A stretch of 64,000 nucleotides of DNA from Duganella sp. 1224 (GCF_013408245.1 NZ_JACBYS010000003.1:248001-312000); one strand, 5' to 3'. Shown: positions 7,297-16,480, numbered from the stretch's first letter. Program-made: numbers and translations. Notes: generated by a model not told the origin, from the sequence alone.

Positions 7297-8394
7297 ATGC
7301 ACGACGCAATCAAAGGCAATATCCTCACACCTTCCGGCTGGGTCCATGGCGAAATCACCTTCGATGAGCGCATCGCCGCCATCATCGGTGGCGCCGCCGA
7401 TCCCGCCCGCAACGAAGCGGTCTATATTCTGCCCGGCTTTATCGACCTGCACGTGCATGGCGGCGGCGGCAAGGACGTGATGGAGGGCGGCGACGCCGTC
7501 CACACCATCGCCGCAGTGCACGCCAGGCACGGCACCACCAGCATGCTGGCCACCACCATGACCGCGCCGCCGGAGGACATCGACATCGCGCTGAAGGGCA
7601 TCGGCAAGGCCGCCGCCCAGCGCGGCAAGGGCGAGGCGCGGGTGCTGGGCGCGCACCTGGAAGGCCCGTTCATCAACTCCGGCAAGCTTGGCGCGCAGCC
7701 GCCCTACGCGCGTTCCGCCACGCTGGCCGACGTGCGCAAGCTGGAAGAACTGGCGCCGCTGCGCGTGATCACCGTGGCGCCGGAAATCGAAGGCCATCAG
7801 GCGCTGGTCAAGGAACTGTCGGACGCCGGCATGCGCGTGCAGATCGGCCACACGCTCGGCACCTACGAGGATGGCGTGGCCGCGCTCCAGCAGGGCGCGC
7901 GCAGCTTCACCCACCTGTTTAACGCCATGCCCGGCCTGCATCACCGCGAACCCGGCATGGTGGGCGCGGCGCTGGCGCACGGCACCTACGCGGAACTGAT
8001 TCCCGATCTGCTGCACGTGCACCCCGGCGCCATCCGCACCGCGCTGCGCTGCATTCCCAACGTCTACTGCGTCACCGATTCGACTTCCGCCACCGGCATG
8101 CCGGACGGCGAATATATGCTGGGCCGTCATAAAGTCATGAAGTGCATGGGCGGCGTGCGCCTGCCCGACGGCACGCTGGCCGGCAGCACCCTCACCATGG
8201 ACCAGGCCCTGCGCAACCTGGTCGGACTCGGCCTCGATCTGGCGGATGCCTCGGCACGGGTCTCAACCTATGCGGCCGATTATCTTGGCCTGCAAGAGCG
8301 GGGCCGCCTGGCTCCCGGCACCTTTGCCGACTTCGTGGTGCTCGACCGTGACCTGAACCTCAAAGCCGTCTATATCGAAGGAGAATTGTTGTGA
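7297..8394 (+). CDS. nagA: N-acetylglucosamine-6-phosphate deacetylase
   Basis: The 365-residue amidohydrolase converts GlcNAc-6-P to glucosamine-6-P plus acetate. The DLHVHGGGG motif (HxH at residues 52 and 54) and the metal-binding Glu in GAHLEGPF (122) are present. So are GHTLGTYEDG and THLFNAMPGLHHREPG, which supply the metal and substrate ligands, and the catalytic Asp region VTDSTSATG. The C-terminus closes with the small barrel (GRLAPGTFADFVVLD). Length is normal. The TGA stop overlaps the GTG start of the next gene. Confidence 0.93.
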   Translation: MHDAIKGNILTPSGWVHGEITFDERIAAIIGGAADPARNEAVYILPGFIDLHVHGGGGKDVMEGGDAVHTIAAVHARHGTTSMLATTMTAPPEDIDIALKGIGKAAAQRGKGEARVLGAHLEGPFINSGKLGAQPPYARSATLADVRKLEELAPLRVITVAPEIEGHQALVKELSDAGMRVQIGHTLGTYEDGVAALQQGARSFTHLFNAMPGLHHREPGMVGAALAHGTYAELIPDLLHVHPGAIRTALRCIPNVYCVTDSTSATGMPDGEYMLGRHKVMKCMGGVRLPDGTLAGSTLTMDQALRNLVGLGLDLADASARVSTYAADYLGLQERGRLAPGTFADFVVLDRDLNLKAVYIEGELL

Positions 8395-9413
8395 CCTCAA
8401 TGATGTTGAAAGAAGCCCTGTCCGCCGCCGATTGCGTCGCCACGCAACTGGCGCACGACGGTGAACAGTACGCGGAGCTGGGCCGCAAATTGAGGAGCAC
8501 CTCCTTCTCGACCGCGCTGACCATCGCGCGCGGCAGCTCGGACCACGCCTGCGCGTACGCCGCCTACCTGATCATGGCGCGCCTGGGCCGGGTGGTGGCG
8601 TCGCTGCCGATGTCGCTGGTGACGCTGAACAAATCGCCGCTGATCACGCGCGACACGCTGGCCATTTCGATCTCGCAGTCCGGCCAGAGCCCGGACGTGG
8701 TGGAGCCGATCAGGTACTTCCGCGATGGCGGCGCCACCACCATCGCGCTGGTCAACGACATCGACTCGCCGCTGGCGCAAGCGGCGGAATACGCGATGCC
8801 GCTGCGCGCCGGCAAGGAGCAAAGCGTGGCCGCGACCAAGAGCTTCATCACCAGCCTGGTGGCCAGCGCGCGCCTGGTGGCGGCGTGGCAGAACGATCCC
8901 GAACTGCAGGCCGGCCTGGAGGCGCTGCCGGAGTCGCTGCGCGCGGCCACCACCGAGGACTGGTCGAAGGCGGTGGAGGTGCTGACGCCGGCGCGGAATA
9001 TCATGGTGGTGGGACGCGGCATCAGCTTCCCGGTGGCACTGGAGGCGTCGCTGAAGTTCAAGGAGACGTCGGCGCTGCAGGCGGAGGCGTTCAGCGGCGC
9101 GGAGATCAAGCATGGTCCGATGGCGCTGATCGAGGAAGGCTATCCGCTGGTGATCTTCGCCACGCGCGGCCCAACCCAGGCCAGCCTGCTGGCGCTGGCG
9201 ACCGAGATGCGCGGCCGTGGCGCGCGCGTGCTGCTGGCGGCGCCGGCCGACGTGGCGGACCGCGATCTGACCCTGCCGGTGGCAGCCACGCCGGACCTGG
9301 ATCCGATCGTGGCGATTCAGACCTTCTACAAGATGGCCGCCGAACTGTCGGCCGCGCGCGGCATGGACCCGGACCAGCCGCGCCACCTGAGCAAAGTCAC
9401 CAAGACCAACTGA
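8391..9413 (+). CDS. nagB: SIS-domain glucosamine-6-phosphate deaminase (NagB-II type)
   Basis: This 340-residue protein uses a GTG start at 8391, seven bases after an AAGGAG site and overlapping the nagA stop. It has two SIS domains: the first with ARGSSDHA and SISQSGQSPDVVE, the second with VVGRGISFPVALEASLKFKET and AEAFSGAEIKHGPMAL. This is the isomerase half of GlmS without the glutamine amidotransferase part. In GlcNAc operons such proteins deaminate glucosamine-6-P to fructose-6-P and replace the unrelated NagB. The stop overlaps the start of the ABC binding protein (TGATG). Confidence 0.87.
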   Translation: MTSMMLKEALSAADCVATQLAHDGEQYAELGRKLRSTSFSTALTIARGSSDHACAYAAYLIMARLGRVVASLPMSLVTLNKSPLITRDTLAISISQSGQSPDVVEPIRYFRDGGATTIALVNDIDSPLAQAAEYAMPLRAGKEQSVAATKSFITSLVASARLVAAWQNDPELQAGLEALPESLRAATTEDWSKAVEVLTPARNIMVVGRGISFPVALEASLKFKETSALQAEAFSGAEIKHGPMALIEEGYPLVIFATRGPTQASLLALATEMRGRGARVLLAAPADVADRDLTLPVAATPDLDPIVAIQTFYKMAAELSAARGMDPDQPRHLSKVTKTN

Positions 9414-10735
9414 TGATGGCGCCCGGGCGACCCCGCAAGCCGATGGGGTCTGACCCCGTTCGGGGTCAGACCCCGGTGTGCCGCCGTGCGGGGTGGCTGC
9501 TGGCTTTGGCCGCCCTGCTGGCAAACCCCGCCAGCGCAGCCCCGCAAACCATCGAATTCTGGACCTTCAGCATGAAGCCCAAGTTCACGCCTTATTACGA
9601 GACGCTGGTGCGCGATTATGAGGCGGCCAATCCCGGGGTGCGGGTCGAGTGGGTCGACTTCCCCTGGGATATCATCCAGACCAAACTGGTCACGCGCATC
9701 GTCGCCGGCACGCCGCCGGCGCTGGTCAATCTGAACGTGCCGTGGGCCGATGAATTTGCCCGCGATGGCCTGCTCGCTCCGGTCGATGCCCTGCTGGCCG
9801 ACGCCCGCCCGCGCTACCTGGCCAGCACGCTGCAGGATCTGACCTTCAACGGCAAGACCTACGGCTTCCCGATGTACAGCAACGTCGCCGTCATCGCCTA
9901 CAACACAAACATTTTCAAGGCCGCCGGCATTCCGCACGCGCCGCGCGACCTCGATGAACAACTGCTGTTCGCCCGCCAGATCGCCGCCCGTACCGGCAAG
10001 GCCGGCTTGTGCCCCGCCCTGTCCAAGATCGACGGCCTGATGATGCAGCAAGGCCTGCCTGTCATCGCCAACGGCAAGGCGGTGTTCAATTCGCCCGGCC
10101 ACGTGGCCCTGATCCGCAAGCTGGCCGATACCTACAAGGCCGGCGGCCTGCTGAAAGATGCGCTGTTCGCCGAGGATAACTTCCCCGCCGCGATCGACGC
10201 CTACAAGGGCGGCCGCCTCGGCATGCTGCTGGCGCCGCCCACCGCCGTCAAGCGCATCGAGAGCGACGCCAAGGACATTTACGCCATCACCGACGTCGCT
10301 CCGGCGCCGCTCGGCCCGACCGGCATTGCCGATGGCGGCTGGCTGATTCACTTCGCCGTGCCGAAGAACGTCGACGCCCGGCTGCTGCCGGCGATCGGCA
10401 GGTTCGCGCGCTATCTGACCAACGACGCCAACCAGCTGGCCTTTGCCAAACAGGCCAGCGTGTATCCGGCCATGGCGCGAGCGGCCAATGATCCGTTCTT
10501 CACCACCGTGCCGCCCAACGCCGGCGCGACGGAAAAGGCCGTCGCGGCGGGCGCGGTGTCGATGCCGCATTCGCACACGCTGTACGTCGCCGGCATCACC
10601 GACTACGACGAGTTGCGCCGCTATCTCGTGAAGGCGGTAGAAGCCGGCGTCACCGGCAAGCAGGATATCCAGCAGGCGCTCGACCAGGCCGTCGCCATCT
10701 GGAACAAAAAACTCGCCGCGCAGGGAACCCGCTGA
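9413..10735 (+). CDS. CUT1 ABC transporter sugar-binding protein
   Basis: A 440-residue extracellular solute-binding family 1 protein: IEFWTFSMKPKFTPYYETLVRDYEAANPGVRVEWVDFPWD is the typical N-lobe start, followed by AGTPPALVNLN and GKTYGFPMYSNVAVIAYN. The ATG at 9413 overlaps the deaminase stop, but the first 21 codons include a 30-bp palindrome that encodes GSDPVRGQTP. A good signal peptide begins at the in-frame GTG at 9476 (VCRRAGWLLALAALLANPASA). Translation may therefore start at 9476, or the signal peptide may carry an added N-region. It probably binds GlcNAc or chitooligosaccharides in the periplasm. Confidence 0.85.
   Translation: MMAPGRPRKPMGSDPVRGQTPVCRRAGWLLALAALLANPASAAPQTIEFWTFSMKPKFTPYYETLVRDYEAANPGVRVEWVDFPWDIIQTKLVTRIVAGTPPALVNLNVPWADEFARDGLLAPVDALLADARPRYLASTLQDLTFNGKTYGFPMYSNVAVIAYNTNIFKAAGIPHAPRDLDEQLLFARQIAARTGKAGLCPALSKIDGLMMQQGLPVIANGKAVFNSPGHVALIRKLADTYKAGGLLKDALFAEDNFPAAIDAYKGGRLGMLLAPPTAVKRIESDAKDIYAITDVAPAPLGPTGIADGGWLIHFAVPKNVDARLLPAIGRFARYLTNDANQLAFAKQASVYPAMARAANDPFFTTVPPNAGATEKAVAAGAVSMPHSHTLYVAGITDYDELRRYLVKAVEAGVTGKQDIQQALDQAVAIWNKKLAAQGTR
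9445..9474. repeat. 30-bp GGGGTC palindrome, copy 1, inside a coding region
   Basis: GGGGTCTGACCCC, GTTC, GGGGTCAGACCCC. Each 13-bp arm is itself a palindrome around its central base, and the two arms are reverse complements. This copy lies in frame within the 5' end of the binding-protein gene. Other copies are at 17824, 23038 and 61345. Confidence 0.92.
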
Positions 10736-11685
10736 TGCGCGACCACCAACACCACCATCCCGTCGCTCCGGCGGAAGCCGGAGCCCATGCCGAGCGTACC
10801 GGCCGGCGCTCCATGGATGCCGGCCGCCGCCGGAATGACGGAGTGGCGTGGCTGTTTCTTGCACCGGCGCTGATCCTGCTGGCCGTGTTCTCCTTCTGGC
10901 CGGTGGCCTTCGGCTCGCTGCTGGCCTTCACCGACTACAGCCTGATACGCGCAACGCACTGGGTCGGCCTGGACAACTTCCGCTACATCCTCGACAACGA
11001 GATGTTCGTCACCGGCCTCAAAAACTCGCTGCTGTTCCTGCTGATGGTGCCCTTCGTGCAAATCGGCGCGCTCAGTCTCGCGGTGTTGGTCAACAACCGC
11101 CTGCCTGGCATCCGCTACTTCCGCGCCGCCTTCTACGTGCCGGTCGTGACCACCGTCTCGGTGGTCGGCATTATGTGGGGCTTCATGTTCCACGAACAGG
11201 GGGCGCTGAATTACGTGCTGATGACCTGTCGCCTGGTCGGCGCTCCGGTCGGCTGGCTGTCCAACGATACCCTGGCGCTGTTCGCCATCATGTTCGTCAC
11301 GCTATGGCGCGGGCTGGGATGGTATATGGTGATGTACCTGGCCGCCCTGCAAGCCGTCCCCGCCGACATGCAGGAAGCCGCCATCCTCGACGGCGCCAAC
11401 CGCTGGCAGCGATTCTGGAAGATCACCGTGCCGATGCTGCGCCCGACCATCATGATCTGCTCCGTGCTGTCGGTGCTGGCCGCGCTCAAGGCCTATCAGG
11501 AAGTGGACGTGCTGACGCAGGGCGGCCCGATGAACTCCACCTTCACCGGCCTGTATTACGCCTACGACCAGGGCCTCAAGCACCTCAAGCTGCCGCGCGC
11601 ACTGGCCGCCAGCTTCATCGTCTCGCTGTTCTGCGTCGGCATCGCCGTGCTGTGCCTGCGCTACATCCGGCCCAAACACCGATGA
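10735..11685 (+). CDS. CUT1 ABC transporter permease (MalF/UgpA type)
   Basis: The ATG overlaps the preceding stop. The first membrane helix begins only at about residue 38 (VAWLFLAPALILLAVFSFW). The N-terminal 35 residues, a His/Ala/Arg-rich segment, are encoded mostly by a REP-like double hairpin at 10759-10841. An internal ATG at 10813 is a possible alternative start. The rest is a normal 6-helix permease with the EAA loop (MQEAAILDGANRWQRFWKITVPMLRP). With the next gene it forms the membrane channel for the sugar bound by the preceding protein. Confidence 0.88.
   Translation: MRDHQHHHPVAPAEAGAHAERTGRRSMDAGRRRNDGVAWLFLAPALILLAVFSFWPVAFGSLLAFTDYSLIRATHWVGLDNFRYILDNEMFVTGLKNSLLFLLMVPFVQIGALSLAVLVNNRLPGIRYFRAAFYVPVVTTVSVVGIMWGFMFHEQGALNYVLMTCRLVGAPVGWLSNDTLALFAIMFVTLWRGLGWYMVMYLAALQAVPADMQEAAILDGANRWQRFWKITVPMLRPTIMICSVLSVLAALKAYQEVDVLTQGGPMNSTFTGLYYAYDQGLKHLKLPRALAASFIVSLFCVGIAVLCLRYIRPKHR
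10759..10841. repeat. REP/BIME-like double hairpin, copy 1, inside a permease gene
   Basis: Two facing hairpins: CTCCGGCggaaGCCGGAG on the left and CCGGCcgccGCCGG on the right, bounded by CCCGTC and GACGG. The layout and sequence match the element at 53923-53997. It encodes most of the odd N-terminal extension of the permease. Confidence 0.8.
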
Positions 11686-12485
11686 AGACGATCGCCCACT
11701 ACCTGCTGCTGTGCGCCATCGCGCTGGTGTGCGTGTTCCCGTTCTGGTGGACGTTGGTGACCGCGCTGTCCAGCGAAGGGAACATCTTCGCCTTCCCGCC
11801 GACCTTCTGGCCGAAGGCACCGTCGATGGACAACTTCATCGAAGTGTTCCGCGCCATCCCGATGTGGCGCTTCTTCGGCAACTCGGTCTTCATCGCCGCC
11901 TGCACCGTGTTCTGGAAGCTGCTGTTGTGCTCCGCCGCCGCCTACCCGCTGGCGCGCATGCACTTCAAGGGCCGCAAGCTGGTGTTCGGCTTGATCCTGG
12001 CCACGCTGGTGCTGCCGTCGGAAGTCAACTTCCTGGTCAACTTCATCACCGTCACCAAACTTAGTCTGGTCGACACCTACGCCGGCGTGATCCTGCCCAA
12101 TGTGGTCAACGCCGTCAGCATCCTGTTGCTCAAGCAGGCGTTCGAGGAAGTCCCGCAAGACCTGATCGACGCCGCCCGCGTGGACGGCGCCCCGGAATGG
12201 ATCATCTTCAGCAAAATCATGCTGCCGCTGATCGCCCCCTGGCTGGCCACGGTCGGCATCCTGACGGCGGTGGAAGCCTGGAACGAATACATCTGGCCAT
12301 CCATCGTCATGAGCAAGCCGGATGAATTCCCGCTGTCGGTGGGTGTGCTGTATTTGCGCGGCACCTTCGGCAGCAGCACGCGCGTGATTGCCGCCGGCAC
12401 CGTGCTGACCATCCTGCCAACCCTGGCAGCTTTCTTATTGACCCAACGATTCTTCATGCGCGGCATGGACGGAGCAGTGAAATGA
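11682..12485 (+). CDS. CUT1 ABC transporter permease (MalG/UgpE type)
   Basis: The 267-residue protein begins with a membrane helix (HYLLLCAIALVCVFPFWWTLVTAL) and has six predicted helices. The EAA loop (VPQDLIDAARVDGAPEWIIFSKIMLPLIAPWL) contacts the ATPase. The start overlaps the previous stop by four bases, and its stop overlaps the start of the GH3 gene. Length is usual for MalG-type permeases. It completes the membrane part of the transporter. Confidence 0.9.
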   Translation: MKTIAHYLLLCAIALVCVFPFWWTLVTALSSEGNIFAFPPTFWPKAPSMDNFIEVFRAIPMWRFFGNSVFIAACTVFWKLLLCSAAAYPLARMHFKGRKLVFGLILATLVLPSEVNFLVNFITVTKLSLVDTYAGVILPNVVNAVSILLLKQAFEEVPQDLIDAARVDGAPEWIIFSKIMLPLIAPWLATVGILTAVEAWNEYIWPSIVMSKPDEFPLSVGVLYLRGTFGSSTRVIAAGTVLTILPTLAAFLLTQRFFMRGMDGAVK

Positions 12486-13993
12486 CAACTCAACTCGAAC
12501 ATAGAAAAACAGCCGGTCAACTGATCATGATCCGCTTCCCCGGCACGGTGCTGGACGCGGCCACCGCCGACTTCCTGCAGCGGAACAGCATCCGCGCCGT
12601 CTGCCTGTTCCGTGGGAACATGACCGACTCCGAACAACTGGCCAAGCTCACCGCCGACCTGCGCGCCGTCATGGGCCAGGACGCGCTGATCGCCATCGAC
12701 CAGGAAGGCGGCGCCGTGGTGCGCTCGACCTGGGTGCCGGCGCCGCCGGCCGCCATGGGCCTGGGCGCCGCCAACGATACCGACCTGGCCTACCGCACCG
12801 GCGCCGCCGTCGCCCGCGCCGTCAAGTCGCTGGGCTTCAACTGGAACTTCGCGCCGGTGCTGGACCTGAACAACAACCCGCACAATCCGGTCATCGCCGA
12901 ACGTTCCTTCGGCGCCGAGCCGCAACGCGCCGCCGAACTGGCGATGGCGTGGATGGCCGGCAGCCACGCGGAAGGCGTGGCCTGCTGCGTCAAGCACTTC
13001 CCCGGCCACGGCGACACCAACGTCGACTCGCACCGCGACCTGCCAACCGTGAACAAGCCGGTGGAAGAACTGAACCGCCTCGAACTGGCGCCGTTCCGCA
13101 TCGCCAGCGGCGCCGCGCCGGCCATGATGACCGCGCACATCGTCTACCCGACGCTGGACGCCGACAATCCAGCCACCATGTCGCGCCGCATCCTCAACGA
13201 CCTGCTGCGCGATGAGTGGCAGTACAAAGGCATCATCATCACCGATGGCATGGACATGCACGCCATCGCCGGCCGCTACGGCGTGGGCAACGCTGCCGTG
13301 CGCGCGCTGACCGCCGGCGCCGACATGGTGATGGCACTGGGCACCACCGAAACGCAGAACGAGACGCTGGACGCCATCGCCGCCGCCATCGCCTCGGGCG
13401 AACTGTCGCAGGCCGACATCGACACGCGCCTGGCGCGCCTGGCCGCGCTGGCCCGCGCCTACCCGTGCAAGCCACGCTCGTACAAGGAAGACGCGGCCGA
13501 CCGCGAGATCATGGCCGAAGGCTGGCGCCGCAGCCTGACCGCTTACGCCGGTCCATCCGGCGCAGCCGACACCCTGCGCCGCCCTGCCGCCGGCGCCAAG
13601 GTGCGACTGGTCGCGCGCCAGGACGTGGTCAGCGACGGCGTTTCCGAAGCCGGCGTGCCGGCTGCGGTGGTGGCCGACTCGCTGCGCAAGCTGTACGACG
13701 TGGAGCTGGTCACCTTCGCCGATGCCAACACCTTCGACTGGGATTCGCTGCCGCAGGATGGCCGTTTCACCATGCTGGCCTCCACCTCGCGCCTGCGCTA
13801 CGGCGACCACGCCCGCGCCACCTGGCGCCCGGACCTGCACCTGGCGCTGTGGAATCCGTACCAGGCGCTGGACATTGCCGCGCCGGCGCTGATGACCTAC
13901 GGCTTCGCCCGGCCGGCGCTGGACGCCATCAACGCCTGGCTGTCCGGCGAACTGCAGGCCAGCGGCAACGCGCCGGTACCCGGTTTCAAATAA
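12482..13993 (+). CDS. GH3 beta-N-acetylhexosaminidase (NagZ-like, two-domain)
   Basis: A 503-residue family 3 glycoside hydrolase without signal peptide, so cytoplasmic. Residues 1-330 form the TIM barrel: AIDQEGGAVVR near 71, KHFPGHGDT at 171-179 (the hexosaminidase signature), the His of DSHRDLP near 184 as acid/base, and the nucleophile Asp in ITDGMDM near 255. A C-terminal alpha/beta domain of about 150 residues follows, absent from short NagZ proteins. In this operon it would cleave imported chitooligosaccharides to GlcNAc for the kinase. A role in muropeptide recycling is also possible, given the AmpG-like neighbour. Confidence 0.88.
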   Translation: MTTQLEHRKTAGQLIMIRFPGTVLDAATADFLQRNSIRAVCLFRGNMTDSEQLAKLTADLRAVMGQDALIAIDQEGGAVVRSTWVPAPPAAMGLGAANDTDLAYRTGAAVARAVKSLGFNWNFAPVLDLNNNPHNPVIAERSFGAEPQRAAELAMAWMAGSHAEGVACCVKHFPGHGDTNVDSHRDLPTVNKPVEELNRLELAPFRIASGAAPAMMTAHIVYPTLDADNPATMSRRILNDLLRDEWQYKGIIITDGMDMHAIAGRYGVGNAAVRALTAGADMVMALGTTETQNETLDAIAAAIASGELSQADIDTRLARLAALARAYPCKPRSYKEDAADREIMAEGWRRSLTAYAGPSGAADTLRRPAAGAKVRLVARQDVVSDGVSEAGVPAAVVADSLRKLYDVELVTFADANTFDWDSLPQDGRFTMLASTSRLRYGDHARATWRPDLHLALWNPYQALDIAAPALMTYGFARPALDAINAWLSGELQASGNAPVPGFK

Positions 13994-14012
13994 CGACAAC
14001 AGAGACGCCGCA

Positions 14013-15275
14013 ATGACTGACACCATCCGCAATCCCAAGCTTTGGGTTCCCAGCCTGTACCTCGCGCAAGGCCTGCCGTATTTCGCCGTGGCCATCGTGG
14101 CCGGCCAGATGTTAAAGAGCATGGGCGTGCCCAACGACGAGCTGAATCACTGGACCGGCTTGATCGGCTTCGCCTGGGTATTCAAGCCGCTGTGGAGTCC
14201 CTTCCTGGAGCTGGCGCCGAGCAAAAAACTGGTGGTGACGTTCTTCCAGGTGTTCGGCGGCCTCTGTCTCGGCGGCGTGGCGCTGGCGCTGCAGGCGCCG
14301 TTCTGGTTCGCCGCCTGCATGGCGATGCTCGCGCTGGTCGGCATCTCCGCCGCCACCCACGACATCGCCTGCGACGGCCTGTACATCACCAGCCTGGATG
14401 AAAAAGGCCAGGCCAAATACGCCGGCTGGACCGGCACCTTCTTCAACGCCGCCAAATTCTTCACCACCGGCGCGCTGCTGCTGCTGGCCGGGCACTTCGA
14501 AAAAACCATGGGCGTGGTGCCGGCATGGACCATCTGCTTCTGCATCCTCGGCGCCATGATGGTGGCACTGGGCCTGTACAACGGCTGGGCGCTGCCGCTG
14601 GCAAAGAACACCGTCAGCGCAGACACCAACGCCGCCACCATCGCCCGCACGCTGCGGGAAGTGATCGTCGAATTCTTCCGCAAGCCCGGCATCTGGGTCT
14701 CCATCATTTTCATCATCCTGTTCCGCGCCGGCGAAGCGCAGGTGCAGTCCATCGGTCCGCTGTTCCTGCGCGAAGCGCGCAACCTCGGCGGCCTTGGCCT
14801 GACCACCGCCGAAGTCGGCGCGGTCTACGGCACCGTGGGCACCGTGGCCTTCCTGGTCGGCTCCATCGCTGGCGGCTACTTTACCTCCTGGCTGAGCCTC
14901 AAGCGCGCCATCCTATGGCTGATCATCGCGGTCAACCTGCCGAATATCGCGTTCTACCTGCTGTCCTACTTCCAGCCCACCGAGCTGTCCATCGTCAGCG
15001 TGGCGCTGTGCGTCGAGATGTTCGGCTACGGCTTCGGCTTCGTCGGCCTGATCCTGTACATGATGCAGGTGGTCGCGCCGGGCAAATACCAGACCGCGCA
15101 CTACGCGTTCGCCACCGGCATCATGCAACTGGGCTCGGTGCTGTTCAAGCTGTTCAGCGGCGACATCCAGATCGCGCTGGGCTACCAGCACTTCTTCATC
15201 TGGGTGATGGTGTGCGCGATTCCGGTAGCCGTGCTGTCGCAGCTGATTCCCATGACCAGCAAGCAGGCGGCATAA
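14013..15275 (+). CDS. AmpG-like MFS transporter
   Basis: The 420-residue membrane protein has about 12 helices and the AmpG-type N-terminus (LWVPSLYLAQGLPYFAVAIVAGQMLKSMG, then AWVFKPLWSPFLEL). The segment ISAATHDIACDGLYI also matches AmpG family members. AmpG imports anhydro-muropeptides. In chitin or GlcNAc loci such transporters are thought to import GlcNAc or chitobiose, and the neighbours favour that reading. It gives this operon a second inner-membrane route beside the ABC transporter. Confidence 0.8.
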   Translation: MTDTIRNPKLWVPSLYLAQGLPYFAVAIVAGQMLKSMGVPNDELNHWTGLIGFAWVFKPLWSPFLELAPSKKLVVTFFQVFGGLCLGGVALALQAPFWFAACMAMLALVGISAATHDIACDGLYITSLDEKGQAKYAGWTGTFFNAAKFFTTGALLLLAGHFEKTMGVVPAWTICFCILGAMMVALGLYNGWALPLAKNTVSADTNAATIARTLREVIVEFFRKPGIWVSIIFIILFRAGEAQVQSIGPLFLREARNLGGLGLTTAEVGAVYGTVGTVAFLVGSIAGGYFTSWLSLKRAILWLIIAVNLPNIAFYLLSYFQPTELSIVSVALCVEMFGYGFGFVGLILYMMQVVAPGKYQTAHYAFATGIMQLGSVLFKLFSGDIQIALGYQHFFIWVMVCAIPVAVLSQLIPMTSKQAA

Positions 15276-15279
15276 GCGC

Positions 15280-16434
15280 ATGGCCAGCGTCAGCCTCAAA
15301 GGCATCGTCAAGCACTACGACAAAACGCCGGTCATCCATGGCGTCGACCTGGATATCGCCGACGGCGAATTCATGGTCTTCGTCGGCCCGTCCGGCTGCG
15401 GCAAGTCCACGCTGCTGCGCATGATCGCCGGCCTGGAAACCATCAGCGCCGGCACGCTGCACATCGGCGGCGCGCTGGCCAACGACATCGCGCCGGCGCA
15501 GCGCCAGCTGGCCATGGTGTTCCAGTCCTACGCGCTGTACCCGCACATGACCGTGTACGAGAACATGGCGTTCGCGCTCAAGCTGGCCGGCCGCAAGCCG
15601 GCCGAGGTGCAGGCCGCCGTTGAACGCGCCGCCGCCATCCTGCAAATCACGCCGCTGCTCAAGCGCAAGCCGAAGGAGCTGTCCGGCGGCCAGCGCCAGC
15701 GCGTCGCCATCGGCCGCGCCATCGTGCGCAAGCCGGAAGTGTTTTTGTTCGACGAGCCGCTGTCCAATCTCGACGCCAGCCTGCGCGTGCAGATGCGGGT
15801 GGAAATCAGCCGCCTGCACAGCGAACTGAAAACCACCATGATCTACGTCACGCATGACCAGGTGGAGGCGATGACGCTGGGGCAGCGCATCGCGGTCTTC
15901 AACGGCGGCCGCATCGAACAGGTGGGCACGCCGCATGAACTGTACAACGCGCCGGCCAACCTGTTCGTCGCGGGCTTCCTCGGCACCCCGAAGATGAATT
16001 TCATCCCCGGCGAGGTCACTTCGGTCGACGAGCACCGCGTGACGGTGCGCCTGCACGGCGCGGGCGGCCATGGCCGCCACGTCGTCCAGGTGGACTCGGC
16101 GCCCGCTGCGCACGGCCTGCGTGCCGGCGACCAGGTCACGCTGGGCGTGCGCGCCGAGCACCTGTCCATCGCCGCACCGCAACAGCACGACAATGTCATC
16201 CAGATCGGTGTCGGCCACGTTGAGTACCTGGGCGACCAGTCCATCGTCTACACCACGCTGGACGGGCTGCCCGGAATGATCGCCGTGAAACTGCCCGCGG
16301 AAGCCGTGCCGCCGCATGCCGGCAGCCGCGCGCGTGTGCACCTGCCGCCGGCCCGCTGCCTGCTGTTCGACAGCAGTGGCCAGGCAGTGCGCCGCAACAC
16401 GGTTGAATTCGGAGTTTCCGCCGATTTTGTGTAA
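15280..16434 (+). CDS. sugar ABC transporter ATP-binding protein (UgpC/MsiK type)
   Basis: The 384-residue ATPase shows Walker A (GPSGCGKST, about 39-47), the Q-loop, signature motif LSGGQRQRVAIGRAIVRKP, Walker B (VFLFDEPLSNLD) and the switch His in VTHDQ. A C-terminal regulatory TOBE-type domain starts at about 240 (GTPKMNFIPGEV). Such ATPases energise CUT1 sugar importers and sometimes serve several. It is the last gene of the operon, separated from its permeases by the GH3 and MFS genes. Confidence 0.92.
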   Translation: MASVSLKGIVKHYDKTPVIHGVDLDIADGEFMVFVGPSGCGKSTLLRMIAGLETISAGTLHIGGALANDIAPAQRQLAMVFQSYALYPHMTVYENMAFALKLAGRKPAEVQAAVERAAAILQITPLLKRKPKELSGGQRQRVAIGRAIVRKPEVFLFDEPLSNLDASLRVQMRVEISRLHSELKTTMIYVTHDQVEAMTLGQRIAVFNGGRIEQVGTPHELYNAPANLFVAGFLGTPKMNFIPGEVTSVDEHRVTVRLHGAGGHGRHVVQVDSAPAAHGLRAGDQVTLGVRAEHLSIAAPQQHDNVIQIGVGHVEYLGDQSIVYTTLDGLPGMIAVKLPAEAVPPHAGSRARVHLPPARCLLFDSSGQAVRRNTVEFGVSADFV

Positions 16435-16480
16435 CAATACGCGGGTTTACATTCCCAATGTGTTTGATTGAAGGATAACC

